Origin: Megaustenia siamemsis
Taxonomy: Eukaryota > Mollusca > Gastropoda > Stylommatophora > Ariophantidae
Assembly: GCA_032433765.1 (NCBI GenBank)
Contig: JAVIAB010000051.1
Location: 146,888,568 to 146,952,567, forward strand
Length of the DNA stretch: 64,000 nt
Reading direction: 5' to 3'
Shown here: positions 28,701 to 43,700 of the stretch, piece after piece
Position numbering within the stretch: position 1 is the first letter of the stretch
Layout: every line of letters begins with the position of its first letter
Translations under genes and position numbers: made by a program
Notes under the pieces: model-generated
Seen by the model: only the letters and a program-made list of their open reading frames with translations
Database searches by the model: none
What the model was told of the DNA's origin: nothing

Positions 28701-31700
28701 TGTTTTGTGTATGTTGTACTCCCGTAGAGCATGTCTGCAGAAAGATTTTGGAGCAGGTTTTTAAATACTGACTAAGATTTACAAAAAAAATGAGATAATG
28801 ATTGAAATTAGATACAAGAAATGAAGTTTGACAACAACAGAAACCCATACTAAAGTAAAGTAAAGTTCCCTCCACGCCTTGTTAGACTTATGGAGAATAT
28901 AGTGACCATATCTTTCTATGACCACAGCACATTTTTGGGTGATATGGTCGGTCTCACACCAGTCCGCCCTTTACTTCCAAGAAAATTCTCGGTACCCATT
29001 TTTAGAGGCTGGGTGAACCTCGGAGCCTTGTCAGTCCGAAAAATAATCAGTCACTGCTGGGAATCGAACCCAGACCCTTCTGGTCAGAAAGCGAGCACAC
29101 TAACCACTCAGCCACCGAGGCTCCCCTAAAGCAATACTTTAAATATGGAAAAATTTTTCAACATGATACAAACACACTCTGCTCTCTCATCTCTTTCAAC
29201 AATCATAGAAAATCCACACCTCAAATAACATCAACAATGTAGACCCACACCTCAAATAACATTATCAATGTAGATCCACACCTCAAATAACATTATCATT
29301 GTAGATCTACACCTCAAATAACATTATCAATGTAGACCCACACCTCAAAACATTATCAATATAGACCCACACCTCAATAACATTATCAATGTAGACCCAC
29401 ACCTCAAATAACATTATCAATGTTGACCCACACCTCAAATAACATTATCAATGTAGACCTACACCTCTAATAACATTATCAATGTAGACCCACACCTCAA
29501 ATAACATTATCAATGTAGACCAACACCTCAAATAACATTATCAATGTAGATCCACAAAATCATTGTCTCATCTCATACCAACCATCATTTATGCTTATCT
29601 AGAGCACTTTAGAAAAACGTACTTAATATAATTAGCTTCTTGTCTTCTTTCCACTCTCTGTTGAGTTGGTGGATTTTACAGGCCACATATCTCTGTTCTT
29701 TTAGATCAAAACCCTGAAAGAAGTTCAACTTGTTACATCCAAAGGAAAATTATATGATTAATATGAACTTTAAATACATATAAATGTTAGGCAAATCTAG
29801 GTATTGTCACAAAAATTTATTTAAAATTATTTCATATATCTAGATAGCCCTTGACTATAGAAATGCAAAAATACCTCATTCGCTTCTGTAGGTCAATTAT
29901 TTAAAAAGTTTGGAATGAAAATTTTTTTTTAATTTTGTTATGATTGCATCTAATTAGCTGTCAAAACATGTCAACAAAATGAGCGAAATTGATTGATAGA
30001 TCGTAGTCCATGTCCCACCCACTGCCATTTGGAGATGAGACATCTGTTGGTGTAAACTGATGCAATAATAAAAAATGACAAGGTCATTTAATTACGCAAC
30101 ACAAATTTGACAGAGGATATTCCTTGAAATTTACCGCACTTATGAAAATATGGACACCGAATCTAAATAGCTATTCCATTTTACCTTAGTTTTCTCTGAT
30201 TTATGCTAAATTCCACAAACTGACCACTCAGAGCCATTCACATGCTATTTTAATGGCTCAGTGCGACTGTGTCAATTTTATATTGATGTCCTCCGGTCAT
30301 GATTGCAGAATTTGGTAGAGGATATTTCCTTGAAATTTGCCACACTTTTGTAAAAATGTTTGCTGAATCTAAATATTCATTTAAATTACCTTATTTTTCT
30401 TTAATTTAGTTCCAAAGTAAAGAAATCAACTGACTAAGCAGAAAATATTGAATTAAAAAACCCGATAGGAATTCTCGCGGACCACAATTGATGACTGTCG
30501 TTCTCAGTCTGCAGGGATTAAAAATATAACAAAGGATGAGCAAGGAAAAGGAAAACATGCATGAGAGAAAGGTTAGAGCATATACATACAAAGCAATGTA
30601 CCAAAGCAGTTGTCAGTATGCATACACTTTGTTGCCTGCTGAGGGGGAACTATGCACCTATATGTTTGACATGAGTGCAGTGATTTCAAATTTTCATCAC
30701 AATCAATCAACTTATGTTGAAAACTGCTGCCTACCTTATGAACTTCACTGAAGCCACCTTTACCAAGTAAACATAGTAACAGATAACGATCGTTCAATGT
30801 TGGATGGTCTTTGAATCTGAAAAAAAATTGTTACATATGTTGATAATAAATACTAAGAAACAATCCACCAATACAAATAAATCAACAATGGAACCATCAT
30901 CAGTCATCATGAAACTGTTCTATCAATGATAAATTCTTTTCACAACTATGTATTTTTAGCTGTTAACAACAAAGCTCTTTCTGTTTATCAATCATTTTGT
31001 CATTCTATTCCATATATTCCTCCCATCTGCCGCTGATGCTTTTGTAATTGAATTTCCCACTGTCACAAGCCTTTCCAGGCTTTCCTTCCAAAACGTATAT
31101 GCAATCAAGTTTGTCCATATGTACTTTCAAACTCTGTTTTCTTGCAACAGTTCTTTATTTTGAGTTGCCCATGGATTTTGGAGCTTAAATCTACTGCTAA
31201 ATTCAGCTTCTAATTTTTGTTTACTGTTGTGATTTTTTGTCCATGTAAAAAAAAAAGTAAAGTACCCCCGTCACGCCAAGTGGCGTATAGGGAAATATGG
31301 TGTCAGTGACCCTATATTTTACAGACCTTCAGCACACGATTTTGGGGTAATGTAATCGGTATTACACCCATGCTGCTTTACTTTCCCAAAAAAAATCCGG
31401 TACCCATTTTAATGCTGGGTGAACCCGGAAGCCGTCGGTTGGGATCGAACCCTACCCCTTGTCCTTTGTAGTCCAGTTCACTAACCACTGAGCTATCGCG
31501 GCTCCCATATTAATTCATTGAGTGCCAAATCAGTATCGAAGGCTGCCTACCATGGAGCGCTATTCCGCTCTGCTCCCTGCTTTGATAGTGCAGGTTGTTA
31601 TAGGCTGACTTGCCCATCTTTGATGTTACTCGTCCTTGTTAGTCTTGGTCTGCCTCTTTTACCATATATTTTCCCTTCCAATATTACTTTTAGTAGGCTG

Positions 31701-34700
31701 CTATGTCTTTTAACATACAAAAATCTTATTGGTTTTATTTGAATTGTGATTAGTTCTTTTCATTTTTAGTTTTAATAAGACCTCATCATTTGTTTTCATT
31801 TCTTTCCATCCAATTCTTTTATTCTTCTATAAATCCACATTTCAAAGGCTTCAATTTTCTGTCCTGTTTTCTTGTCTAATGCCCATGTTTCTGCACAATA
31901 CAGGAATGTTGAGAAGATATAACATTTTGCTATTCTTAGTTTTAGCCCTGGTGTTATTTGTTTTGATGTTGCTATATTTTCAAGCAAAATTGGGCTTGAG
32001 ATCAATCATGAAAAGACTAAAGTCATGAAAAGCTTAACTCCAACAGACGACAAAATATACATGGAAAACAAACCAGTGGAAGAGATCGATCACTTTATCT
32101 ATCTTGGAAGTCACATTGATCAGGAAGGGATACAAGTAAAGAAATTAGAATCAGAATGGGTAAAGCAGCAATGTCTTTCAGAAGCCTTGAAAAGTTGTGG
32201 ACATCAAAACTCATCAGCACAAACACAAAACTTAGACCATTCAAATCAAATGTACTATCAACCCTTACGTATGAGCGTGAAAGCTGGAAAACAACAAGAG
32301 ATATAGAAACAAAGTTGAACGCATTAAAAAAAAATGTCTAAGGAAAATACTTGGTATAGCGTGGAACGAATTCAAAACAATCGAGGAAATTAGAGAAATC
32401 GCCAATCAACCACTAATATCTTCAGTAATAAAGAAAAGACGATGGTCATATGTTGGACATGTGATGAGAAGAGATAATAACCGAATAGCAAAGCAAGCCC
32501 TCATGTGGGAAACAACAGGTAAGAGGAAAAGAGGAAGACCCAGAAAGACTCTGAGAAGAACATTGATGAGAGAGGCAAGATCAGCAGGAATCGACTCTCT
32601 CAATGAGATAGAGCTGCTTGCACAAAACAGAGACAAATGGCGAGATTTGATAAAATATCTTTAAAAGAATTTAAAACTGCTAGAACAAATATTCAGATAA
32701 GAGAGGGAGTATCTTAGTCTACGCCCTTTGGGCCGGCCTAGGCTCGAAAGGTCAATAGATAGATAGATATTTCATGTCTTTAAAATTACTTTTTGCCAGT
32801 CCTATTCTTTTGTTTATTTCAGTCTTACATTTTCCATCACTGGTTTTATATATATATATACATATACACACACACATGACCAAATAAATTACCAATGTAT
32901 ATTATATGTGTGTATATATATATATTACCAAAATAAAAAACGCCTGTGCACTGCCAGCTGAAAGAGGAGTAAAGAATAGTGGCGCTGTTCCCTACCAGGC
33001 ATGTACGTAAGTGACGACTAAGGAGGGGCGGGCATGGGACTGGCTATCCCGTACTGTAAAAAAATAAGCCGAAAAAAACTTCACAAACATGGACGAGCCA
33101 AATAAAAGAATAAAGGTAAATCTGCTATCCAGGAAAGATAAAGGCTCTCCATCTAAGAGATTAGAAAAAGACAAAGAGGAAGACCAAGGAATTATAGGAG
33201 AAGACAGATGGAAGCAGAGATGAAGATGATGGAGAAGACATGAAATGATCATAAAAGAATGACATGAAACAGAACGGCTTGGAAAGTGTTTGTTGAAGAC
33301 ATATGCTCCACAGGGAGCTGAAAGGTAGAAGAAGAAGAAAATACAAAAATAAAATAAAGATGAAGGTACAAAAACAGAAGTTTATTACATTAAAGAAAGC
33401 AACCATTTCATATAAACAAATACTATTACTTCAATACACAAAACAAACTCCTTGAATTAATAATAATATATCTATCTATCTATTGTCCTTCCGAGCCGAA
33501 CATAGGGCAGAATTTATAGACCCTTGTATCCTGCAATCTTTCAAGTGTCAGACTTAGCACAGGACCTGCAGTATGTTTCACCACATGGGTTCTGCTCTGG
33601 GTGAGTTTCTCAGATCTTTCAAGTGTCAGACTTAGCACAGGACCTGCAGTATGTTTCACCACATGGTTCTGCTCTGGGTGAGTTTCTAGATCTTTCAAGT
33701 GTCAGACTTAGCACAGGACCTGCAGTATGTTTCACCACATGGTTCTGCTCTGGGTGAGTTTCTCAGATCTTTCAAGTGTCAGACTTAGCACAGGACCTGC
33801 AGTATGTTTCACCACATGGTTCTGCTCTGGGTGAGTTTCTAGATCTTTCAAGTGTCAGACTTAGCACAGGACCTGCAGTATGTTTCACCACATGGGTTCT
33901 GCTCTGGGTGAGTTTCTCAGATCTTTCAAGTGTCAGATTTAGCACAGGACTAGCAGTATGTTTCACCACATGGTTCTGCTCTGGGTGAGTTTCTCACCTT
34001 CTGTGAGGGAGCTGACGCCTGCTGTTGTGGCCTCTCACCTCAGTGTATTAATAATATATACTGATATAATATGCTGACAATGAATGACCTTGAATTTTAC
34101 CAACCTGCACATTTTGCTCACTTTAAAAACTTAAGAGTGAATGCAATGTTCCAAATGAGATTTTAAAAACTTAAGATTGTGAGATGCAATGTTCTATACA
34201 AGACTTTAAAAACAAAAATGGCATTTTGTCATTTCTACCTTGAATTATCTTCATTATGAATGCGTTTTAGCTCTCGTATATGCAGATTCCTTTCTCTTTC
34301 TAACTTTTCCATTTCAAGCTGAAGGTCAGTATCTTCCTTTTTCAAGGCAGCTGCTCGGAGCTTTAGGATCTCATCCTGCTCATAAAACTCAGCCAAGGTC
34401 AAACTGAAAATAATACCCAATTTTCATAAAACTCAGACATGGTGTTTAGGATAATGACAGACAAATAATTTTTTTTCTTTTTTTTTAAATACAGCCTTTT
34501 TGGTTTTTTAAAGATATCGCCACATTAATCAATAATTCAAACTCAAAATTAATGGGGGCTCTATAATAATTTGTTTCCCCATTGTAAACAATGGAGTTTT
34601 ATGAAGAAACTTTACAAAATTCTAACAATTTTGACATTTTCAGAAATTCTAGTAACAACATTGAAAGAAGAAGAGAATGGTTAAGTAACTAGCTCACCTC

Positions 34701-37700
34701 CGGTACATGAGACTAAAAACACCATCCTTAAGAGGAAGAACAGTAACTATCATCAATATTTCAGTTCTCAACAAAGTTTGTTTTATTCAGTCTGAATGAA
34801 AACTAATCTGCTCTTCATCTACTATATAACATGATTATCAGGTCTGATAAATCCAATTTGTAAAAGGAGTAGATTTCAAAGATAAACTAGAATGATGACA
34901 TGATGAAATAGATGGGTTTCAATTTTATTTTTTGGTCTGGTTTGAGGTGTCTATATATGCCATCCACTCATGGTGGAGGTATGGGTACTCAAATGACCTA
35001 TAAAGTCATGAACTCTTTCCGGACTTTCAACCAACACAACGGCTCCCCTTATGAAGGCATACTTGACCAAAAACCGACACATTGGCTCGGGCCGAGCACG
35101 GCTGAATATTTTAAAGTAAAGTAACGAATATGTATGAATATGTATAAATATCCACCAATACTTGTATTTGATTATCTAGAAGCTTCATAACTACTTCCTT
35201 TGATTGCCATGTGGTATTTTCTTTATTTTTGTAGATACAGTGGTTGCGTTTTCAAAGTAAATGTGGTTGTTTTTTTTCAGATAATATTGACCACACCATT
35301 TCTTGTGTCTAATTTCATTATTTGTGGACATAAATGCACCAAGTAAAATGTATTTTGAAGAACTTTGGATTAGTGTGTGTATAATTTCAAGAAGAATTGA
35401 TATATGGTGAATATGATGTTTTTTAATGAAAATGATCTGCCTTTTAATATTTTTAATACTACAGTAAAGTCTCGATTATGCGGTACTCAATAATCCGGAA
35501 TTCTCAATTTAACGGACTTTTTTTTTTTTTTAATTATTATAGGGAGAAAGCTTGAATCATGTTTTGTTCAGTTAAATTAAATGCCTTTATCTGGAAATCG
35601 AAAACGCTACAACACGGTTTGTGCGCTGCGCTTACTTCTACAGGCTCTATCATTACACAATATTGCGTTTACAATAGTGTATTTACAGTAATATACTTCA
35701 AATAGGAGCGAACATATTTTATTCAATCCAGACATTGTGTCTCCAAATATTCCAAGTAAAAGCGACAGACAGTCTATATCTTCACTTTTTCCCCTGACTA
35801 AATGTTTTTGTCGGGAAATCTTAGTCGTGCCAAAAACACTTATCTACATGATTTTACAAATTTGCTTAATTTTCTCATAGCCTGCTTTAGATCTAAAGTT
35901 GGTCATGAATTTGTCAAAAATATGGCGTTTGACAGTCTGACCGAACATTAGAAGCAGACGTATTGTTTGTGAAAATTGAAGAGCCATAACTTTGATGATT
36001 ATAAATCAAAGGTTGAGCAGCCGGCGTGCAGTGACATAGAGATGGTGAGAAGAAAGGGGGAGGGGTTCAAAAATTACCGACTGGAAATTCAAAAAGAGTA
36101 AGATACAGAGTTTGACGTTAGTTTGTCTCAGACATTTGTGCAAGCTGAAATTCGTTCCATCAGTATAAATTATACATGATATGCTATAAACGCATGTGTG
36201 CATACTTTTTAACGGAATACATTTTTGTGTTAAATAATGGCCTCTGCGAGTGCAAACCACACCTCAATTTCCCGCAAAGGTAAACGCAAGCGAACTGTAT
36301 TGACACTGAACCAGAAGATTGAAATCGCTAGTAGACTTGAAAAAGGCGTTAATCGCAACGTTTTGATGACTGAATTTGGCATAGCCTCTTCAACATTATA
36401 TGACATACGAAATCAAAAAGATGAGTTGTTTAAGTTTGCGTCAGAGTCTGAAAGCAGCAACAATATACACCAGAGACGAAGTATGAAACGGCCAAAATTT
36501 GAAAAACTCGACGGCGTCCTTTATGTGTGGTTTTTAGAAAGAGGAAGAAAAGGAATGCCAATATCAGGACCCATGTTGATAGAGAAAGCTAGTGAATGTC
36601 ACACGAATTTAAATATTTCTGAGCATTGCAATTTTTCAATCATGTTTTTTCATAAATTTTGAGTTTGGTTTTCTTACTCTCGATTATCTAGAAAAATACA
36701 ATTATCCAGAATGGGTTCCCCCCCGAGCATTCCGGATAATCGAGACTTTACTGTATTTATAATAAATAATATATTTTTTCCTTCAGATATCACCAATATA
36801 TTGCTATTTTCATTTTCTTCAACCACTTTCCTTTCCTGTGATGTATAACATGTACCACATTTAATTACATTATTGTGTGAAATTGTAAAAAGAAAAAGGC
36901 ATGTGATGGAATTTTTCTAAATTGAAAGCTAATCTGGTCCAAACCTAAAGTCTATTAAAGTCCAGAAAGAGTTAAGTAGATAAGGGGAAGCTATTCAAAT
37001 GTAGTTTCTCAAAAAACAATTATGATGATTTCTACATAATGGGTTGTCACCTCATGCCTGATTACCTACAATATGAATGGTAGGTTAAGGTGTTACACAC
37101 CTTTTGTTTCCTGACAGTGGAAAAAACATGGAAACAAGGAATAAATTATGGGATCCTTATTAGTTTGAAGTCATCTGTAGAAAATGGTGGTCTGATATTA
37201 GGTGCGATTTATATTTAGAAATGATAAAATGGAAGAGAATAGATAATCTTGTTCGAGATTCATGCAGGACATGTTATAGATAGCAGCAAAGCCATTGCCC
37301 TGATATGTGATTTTAAACTTTATCATCACATAAAAAACAAAAATATCAAACATATATGTTCTCATATACAGAATGTAGTAATAGTCTTTTAGCACAAACA
37401 TATAGAATACATATCTCAATGAGCTATAAGCTATGAAAAAAAATTAACCCAGGGTTAATTCAACTCACTATTTTTCTCCTGGTTTAATAAAGTTCTCATG
37501 CTTAGCATTCTTCCCAACCGCCGTTGGCTGTTTACGTTTCATAAGCAACCGTTTCTGTTTGTCAATATCATCTTTGTCAGCCGTTATCCTCTCTTGCTGC
37601 CTGTAATGAATGCATGTTGTAATAACATTCAGCAACACCTACTGGTTATAACCTGCTTATTTAAATCATTTCAACTACCTGTCATAAACATTTATGTTGT

Positions 37701-40700
37701 TATAGCAGCCGTTTTCAAAACACTTATAGACCAGCTGACCTCAACTGGCACTTGATGGTGTCTGAACTCCCCTCACTGCCCTGATGAGTTGACAGGGACA
37801 TCCCTTCACTGTATCACGGCCAACGTGTCGCGACAACTTGCGTCTTGATGACCCATGTTGATTGATAAGTCGAGCCAACCTCGGCCTGTGCTCGATGGTT
37901 ACTGCTCGGGACTGTCGCCTCGTTGGAACTCTGCCCTTGTGTGGCACCCTCGGCTAGGTGATCGCCTAACTTAGTACTCCGCGCTGTTTCGTGTTACAAC
38001 TGTTGGTTATCTGCAGACCAGCGTGCTGGCCCCTTCCAAGGGTCGTTCTTAGCTAGGCACGGACAATTACAGCCAGCGCTCGATAAAGCATTCACTGAAC
38101 ACCAGGTAAAAATAACACACCTGAGGTTTTATTCTCAAAAGTCCACCTCACACTACACGTTCACAATCACAATGGTATATTAGCAGCCTCTCCCACATTG
38201 CCTACTAACCTTGAGGCATCCCCCTGTGTTATCTACAACACCGAAGAAGTATACTGCAGCACTCTCTCAAGCCACTTTGGCCTCGCCTACCTTCCTCTAA
38301 TAAATAGTTGTTTAGGAATTCCTCCCCTAGCACCCTATAGCAGCCATATTGCTAATCACGAAGCTGGCGATGTCGGTCTCGCTCAACCTCACCTCTAATG
38401 TTGTCTACTGGAGCGTCATACTCCATATCGAGCCCTTCTTGGTTGCTAGGAACTCTGCGAATTTGTATTGCACAGCGCCACTTACATTGCTCGGTGTCGC
38501 TGCCTGAACACCCCACTATAACATCATGCTCCTACACAAAGCCTGACTTATTGACTTCTTTCCCCTACTGTCACTTGAATGGTTGTCGCTGCTAAACTGC
38601 ATCACTACCTTCCACTCTATGCTCCTAATGAAGCCTAATGTTGTGAGACTAACTCACGAATTGTCACTGAATTGTTCGTTGCTGCTACATGCACAACTAC
38701 ATTCTATCTTCCTATTTCTGATGAAGTCTACGTTGTGAGACTCTCTCACTGACTGTCACTAAATGGTTGGTGCAGCTAACTTTCACAAATATATTATTAA
38801 CTACTCTAAGACACTTCTACTTATCACTGCTCCTGGAATAAGGTCTGTTCCCAGCAGTGACCACACACCAACTAACTTACTCTGTCACTTTTTGGTGAAC
38901 TGACCTAAACCTGCTCACTGTACCTGTTGCAACACAAAGCACACAACCGCCCGCACAGAGCCATCGTTAATCTCGAATGATCTTCCCAACCTATCCTTTG
39001 TCTAACTTTTTCTCTCTTCAACCAATCAATACCCCGTTTTACATGTTTGCCTCGTTCCTACATTGTGTCTTACAATTCCCACGAGTCACGATGTGTTCAT
39101 CCTCTTTACTTCTTAACCCTACTGTCCCGTGGACTGCATGATTTTATTTTACTCAGCCCTTCTTATCTCCCCTCGATTTCTACTACCTCACTCCCATCTC
39201 ATCGTACGCTCTTTAATCACTGCTACCTCCTGCTTCATTGTAATAATCTACTATTAAACATGGAAAGTAAGATATTAGATGACAGCAAGGTCAAGGCCAT
39301 GCATTGGCATGAAAATTAAGCTAGGGACAGTTCTAAAAAGCGATATGGGGAAACTAACTGGTCTCGAGGCAAGACGCTGGCCTTGAGATAGAGAGGTTGT
39401 TGGTTTAAATCCCAGCTGCACCAGTTGGGATTTTTATTTATGATTTCTCTCTGCGGCAACCACCCCTGGTCTCAGCAGCAAGGCCCAGCTTGAAACATCA
39501 ATTACTCATGGACGGAAAAAATATGAGTACCTCAGAAGATGGAGTTATCTGCCTTTGCAGCGAGGGATTCCTGTGCACATGGGTGCCAGGGAAAAACGGT
39601 TTAACATGCATTAGTTCCTACTCTCTAGGACTTCGTCAGAGGTAAAGCTGGTGAACGAGGGAAAAAAAAAAGCGATATAACAGATACCAAGGTCAAGACC
39701 ATACGTGGGCGATATAAATTTTAAAAAGCTATCAAACAACTTGGGCAGGATGTTTTAAAACTCCTACACCCCTAATGCACCGTTTTGCGCCGTTTTAGTG
39801 TGTTCCGTTAAAACTGGCTCGGAACGCATAGTTTTTGAATTAAGCCAGTTATAAGAACTCTTCAGTGTGAAAGAATAGTAAATTTACTATCATTTCCGTC
39901 AAGAACCACGCTTGGAGCTTGTTATTATATTTAGAAATCTTTGTTTGAAAATCGGTGAAAAAAATTGTGATCGATGGCTTTTTCAACTTCATTTCCGGGT
40001 TCTTCTTCCAGTCTCCAAGATGATATTGTGGAATTAGATAATGATTTCCACGAAGATAATGCTGAGAGTGACTTAGAAAATGTTTTGCCGTGTCAGTTTA
40101 GTAGTGATAGTGAAAGTGAAAGTGATTCTAGTGATGGACATCATGGAGATAAAGTAGAAAATATAGGTCTAATGTCCGTGGTGGGCGTGGATGTTGATGG
40201 TTGGAGCGATGTAATTTCTTCTGTCAAAGTCGAGGATTTCCTTGGTGTACCAGGGCCTATGCACAATCTTGATGCAGGTGCGAGCCCATATGATTATTTT
40301 AGTTTGATTATTGAAGAATCTTTCTATCAGTTTGCTGCTGATCAGACTAATTTGTATGCAACTCAGCGTGCTGAGCGGACTGGGAAAGAAAATCGATACT
40401 GGAGCCCAGTTTCTGCTGCTGAGATAAAACTTTTTTTTGCATATTTACATTGTTATGGGCATTCACACCTTGCCTGAATACACTATGTATTGGAGTACTG
40501 GTGATCGTCTTGGTGTGCCAGGGGTGTCTAGTTGTATGGGAAAATCAAGATTTGAGAAGATTTCTCAATATTTTCACCTAAATGATGCCAGTAAACAGCA
40601 GCCAAAGGGTCATGTAGGCTATGACCCCCTTTATAAAGTTAGACCATTATTGGATATGGTCAGAAAGAATATAGCATCTATTTATTCCCCTGGCATAAAC

Positions 40701-43700
40701 ATCAGTGTTGATGAAGCAATGATTGCTTACAATGGTCGCCTATCTTTCAAACAATACATCAAAGGTAAGCCGAATCCCTGGGGCATCAAAGTTTGGAGTA
40801 TAGCAGATTCATCAACGGGATACTTACTTGATTTTGATGTTTATGTTGGCAAAGTAGCTGAACCAATGCCCCATGGTTCAGGACATTATGTCGTGACAAA
40901 GTTAGGCAGACAATTTTTTGGTAAATACCATCACTTTTACTTTGACAATTATTTCTCATCGCTCCAACTTACCAAAGATTTGCTCGTTGAGAGAACATTT
41001 TCATGTGGAACGATGAGAGCAAACCGCAAAGGCTGGCCAGCTGCCTTCAAGCCCAAAGGCACTAAAAAGTTGAAAAGGGGGGATGTGCAGTTCAAGCAGC
41101 AGGGAAATGTTGTGGCTACAGTATGGAAGGATAAGAAAGTTGTCAGTTTGATCAGCTCTAACACTACGCCAGGAATGACACAGGTCTCAAGACGTACCGT
41201 AGGTGGCCGAGAGGACGTTCAGATACCAACTCCAGTGTCTGTCTATAACCAGTTCATGGGTGGAGTGGATAGGTTTGACCAGCTTACTTCCTACTACCCT
41301 GTTGTCTATCAAATAACTACTCTACGTATAATAGTTGAACAAAGTTTAGAACTAAAATCCCCACTTTATATTGGATTCATAGATTACGAAAAGGCATTTG
41401 ATAGTTTAGACAGAAGAATGCTTTGGAAGTTGCTGAGTCATTATGGAATCCCCATAAAGTTTATTAACCTGATAAAAACAATGTATGAAGGAACAAAATG
41501 TAGTGTGGTGCATGAAGGACAGCTTACAGAAGCATTTGAAATAAGAACAGGAGTAAGGCAAGGATGCCTTCTGTCTCCATTTCTCTTTCTACTGGCCATA
41601 GATTGGATTATGAAAATAACTCAAAACAACAGAAATGGGATCCAGTGGTCACTGACCAAACAACTTGATGATTTAGACTTTGCTGATGACATAGCTCTCC
41701 TATCACACAGCCACCAACAGATGCAAGATAAAATGAGTATATTAGATGAGAGATCACAACAGCTAGGACTAAAGATTAATAGAGATAAGACCAACATTAT
41801 GAGAATTAATGCAGTTGGCAATAACCAAATAAAACTAGGAGAAATACCTCTACTAGACGTACAATCTTATATATATCTGGGCAGTAATATAGATAAAGAG
41901 GGAGGAACAGAAAACGATACCAAAATAAGGATATCAAAAGCAAGAGGAGCTTTCATTGCACTGGGAAACATATGGAAATCCAAAGAAATTAGGCTAAATA
42001 CAAAAATACAAATTTTCAACTCCAATGTTAAGTCGGTTCTATTATATGGCTGTGAAACATGGAGAATAACAAAATTGACAATCACGAAGGTACAGACTTT
42101 CATTAATGGATGCTTGCGCAGAATAAAGGGATGGAAATGGCAGGACAAAGTCACAAACGTGGAATTATGGAAATGTACCGGTCAAATACCAGTGGATAAA
42201 GAAATACAGCGAAGACGATGGCGATGGATAGGACACACACTACGGAAACCAACTGAGAGTATTACACAACAGGCCCTTTTTTGGAATCCCCAGGGGAAAA
42301 GACAAAGAGGAAGACCAAGGAATTCTTGGAGAAGACAGATTGAAGCAGAGATGAAGATGATGGGGAAGACATGGAATGATCTTAAAAGAATTGCAAAAAA
42401 CAGAACGACTTGGAAAGTGTTTGTTGAAGACCTATGCTCCACTGGGAGCTAAAAGGTAGAAGACCCTGTTGGAAGGAAGTCTGTAAAATGGTGGAGGTAT
42501 TTGTTTCGTTTCCTTGTGCAAACAGCGATTGTCAATTCATGGATCGTGTATTCTTGCTCTCATCGCCCACACCCTAAGTCAAAGGATAGTTCCCAGTTAT
42601 CCTTTAGACTCAGTTTGAGTTCAGATCTCCTGAAGGGCAATATTTGTAGGAAAAGGAAGTCATCCCAGCAGCCCTTGACTTTAGGTGTGGGTACAAGTAG
42701 TCTCAATGAGCATAGGATGATTCGGATGCATGGCCTAAAAAAAGTTTGTTATTTTTGTGCGAAGTCGGGTCATTCTGGCAAACGACCACATTCAACTGTT
42801 TTTGGCTGCAGTCTGTGTCAAATTCATCTGGGAAAGGGGGACTGCTTTGCCAAGTATCATGCGGAATGGAACCTGTGATGTCCGGTGAGTAAATATTTTT
42901 TTATTTAGCATGTATATGCTTTTTTTCACACAACTTTTGTGATTTCTCCAACAAATTTTTTTTTTTTGTTCGACTGATTTTATTTCTTAACTGTAAACTA
43001 ACGAATGATCGCATTGTGATAAGTCTTGGTTTTTATTAAATTGCGTTCAATTCTCCTTTTAAGTTATAATTATTAATTTTTTAAGTGCAGCCGTTATTTT
43101 ACAAACGCGTTTTAAAGTCGACATATCACATTTTTTGGTGGAGTTATTTCCCTTTTCCTAAGATCCATAGAGTTAAAAAATACCTTCAAATGCATAGGAG
43201 GCACAGGAAGGTCAACAAATAATTATACTATTAATAGATGCGTGGGTGGTTAGACAAGGACAGAGACCGAAAGTGGTCATAATATAAATAGAAAATCTCA
43301 ATCTCAAAAAAGCAGAGACGATAGACAGAGAAAGAGAAGAGAGCTTAGGTATACGCTGAAAGGACAAATGATAGGGGTGGCAAATACTTGATCAAATGTT
43401 ATAGCATTAACAGACAACACGAGATGTAAGATATACAATCATGATATGCTATGTCATAGTTCTACACTTAACTATCATGACATTGCTATGAATAATAGTT
43501 CTACACTCAACTATCAAGGAAACTATGTCATAATTGATCAAATCAAGTTTCTCAGTTTTGAAGAACACAAACAACTTCATAATAGCTAAGTTCAGCAACT
43601 CAATCTCTGTGACAAAAGGTGGTCATCACAAAAGTAAAAGTGAGTTGTCATGTGCCCACATCTGTGTATGATCGATCAAAATAATTTAAATTGATGTTAA

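Larger units (their letters stand above)
35160..36985. repeat. Diverged repeat R1, copy 1, split by Tigger
   Basis: The two arms (35160-35461 and 36756-36985) match 54165-54442 and 55405-55640 in order and orientation. Landmarks: tttcttgtg, attttgaagaac, aatttcaagaagaattgata, cagatatca, ttcattttcttcaacca, gtgatggaatttttctaaa. Each copy was invaded by a different element. Confidence 0.65.

Noticed and set aside
31510..32766. Single LINE with a twin-priming inversion
   Set aside because: The two halves have different 3' ends (groups A and B), so they are two elements meeting at truncated ends.
33480..33988. Repetitive 65-72-codon frames on both strands
   Set aside because: They translate the 77-bp tandem repeat.
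37741..37947. Arg-rich minus-strand 68-codon frame in G1
   Set aside because: No homologous frame in the second G1 copy and no domain; high GC alone keeps it open.
40437..42452. A genuine new fusion gene
   Set aside because: Exact 9-bp target duplications and continuity of piggyBac after removing the LINE show a simple insertion.
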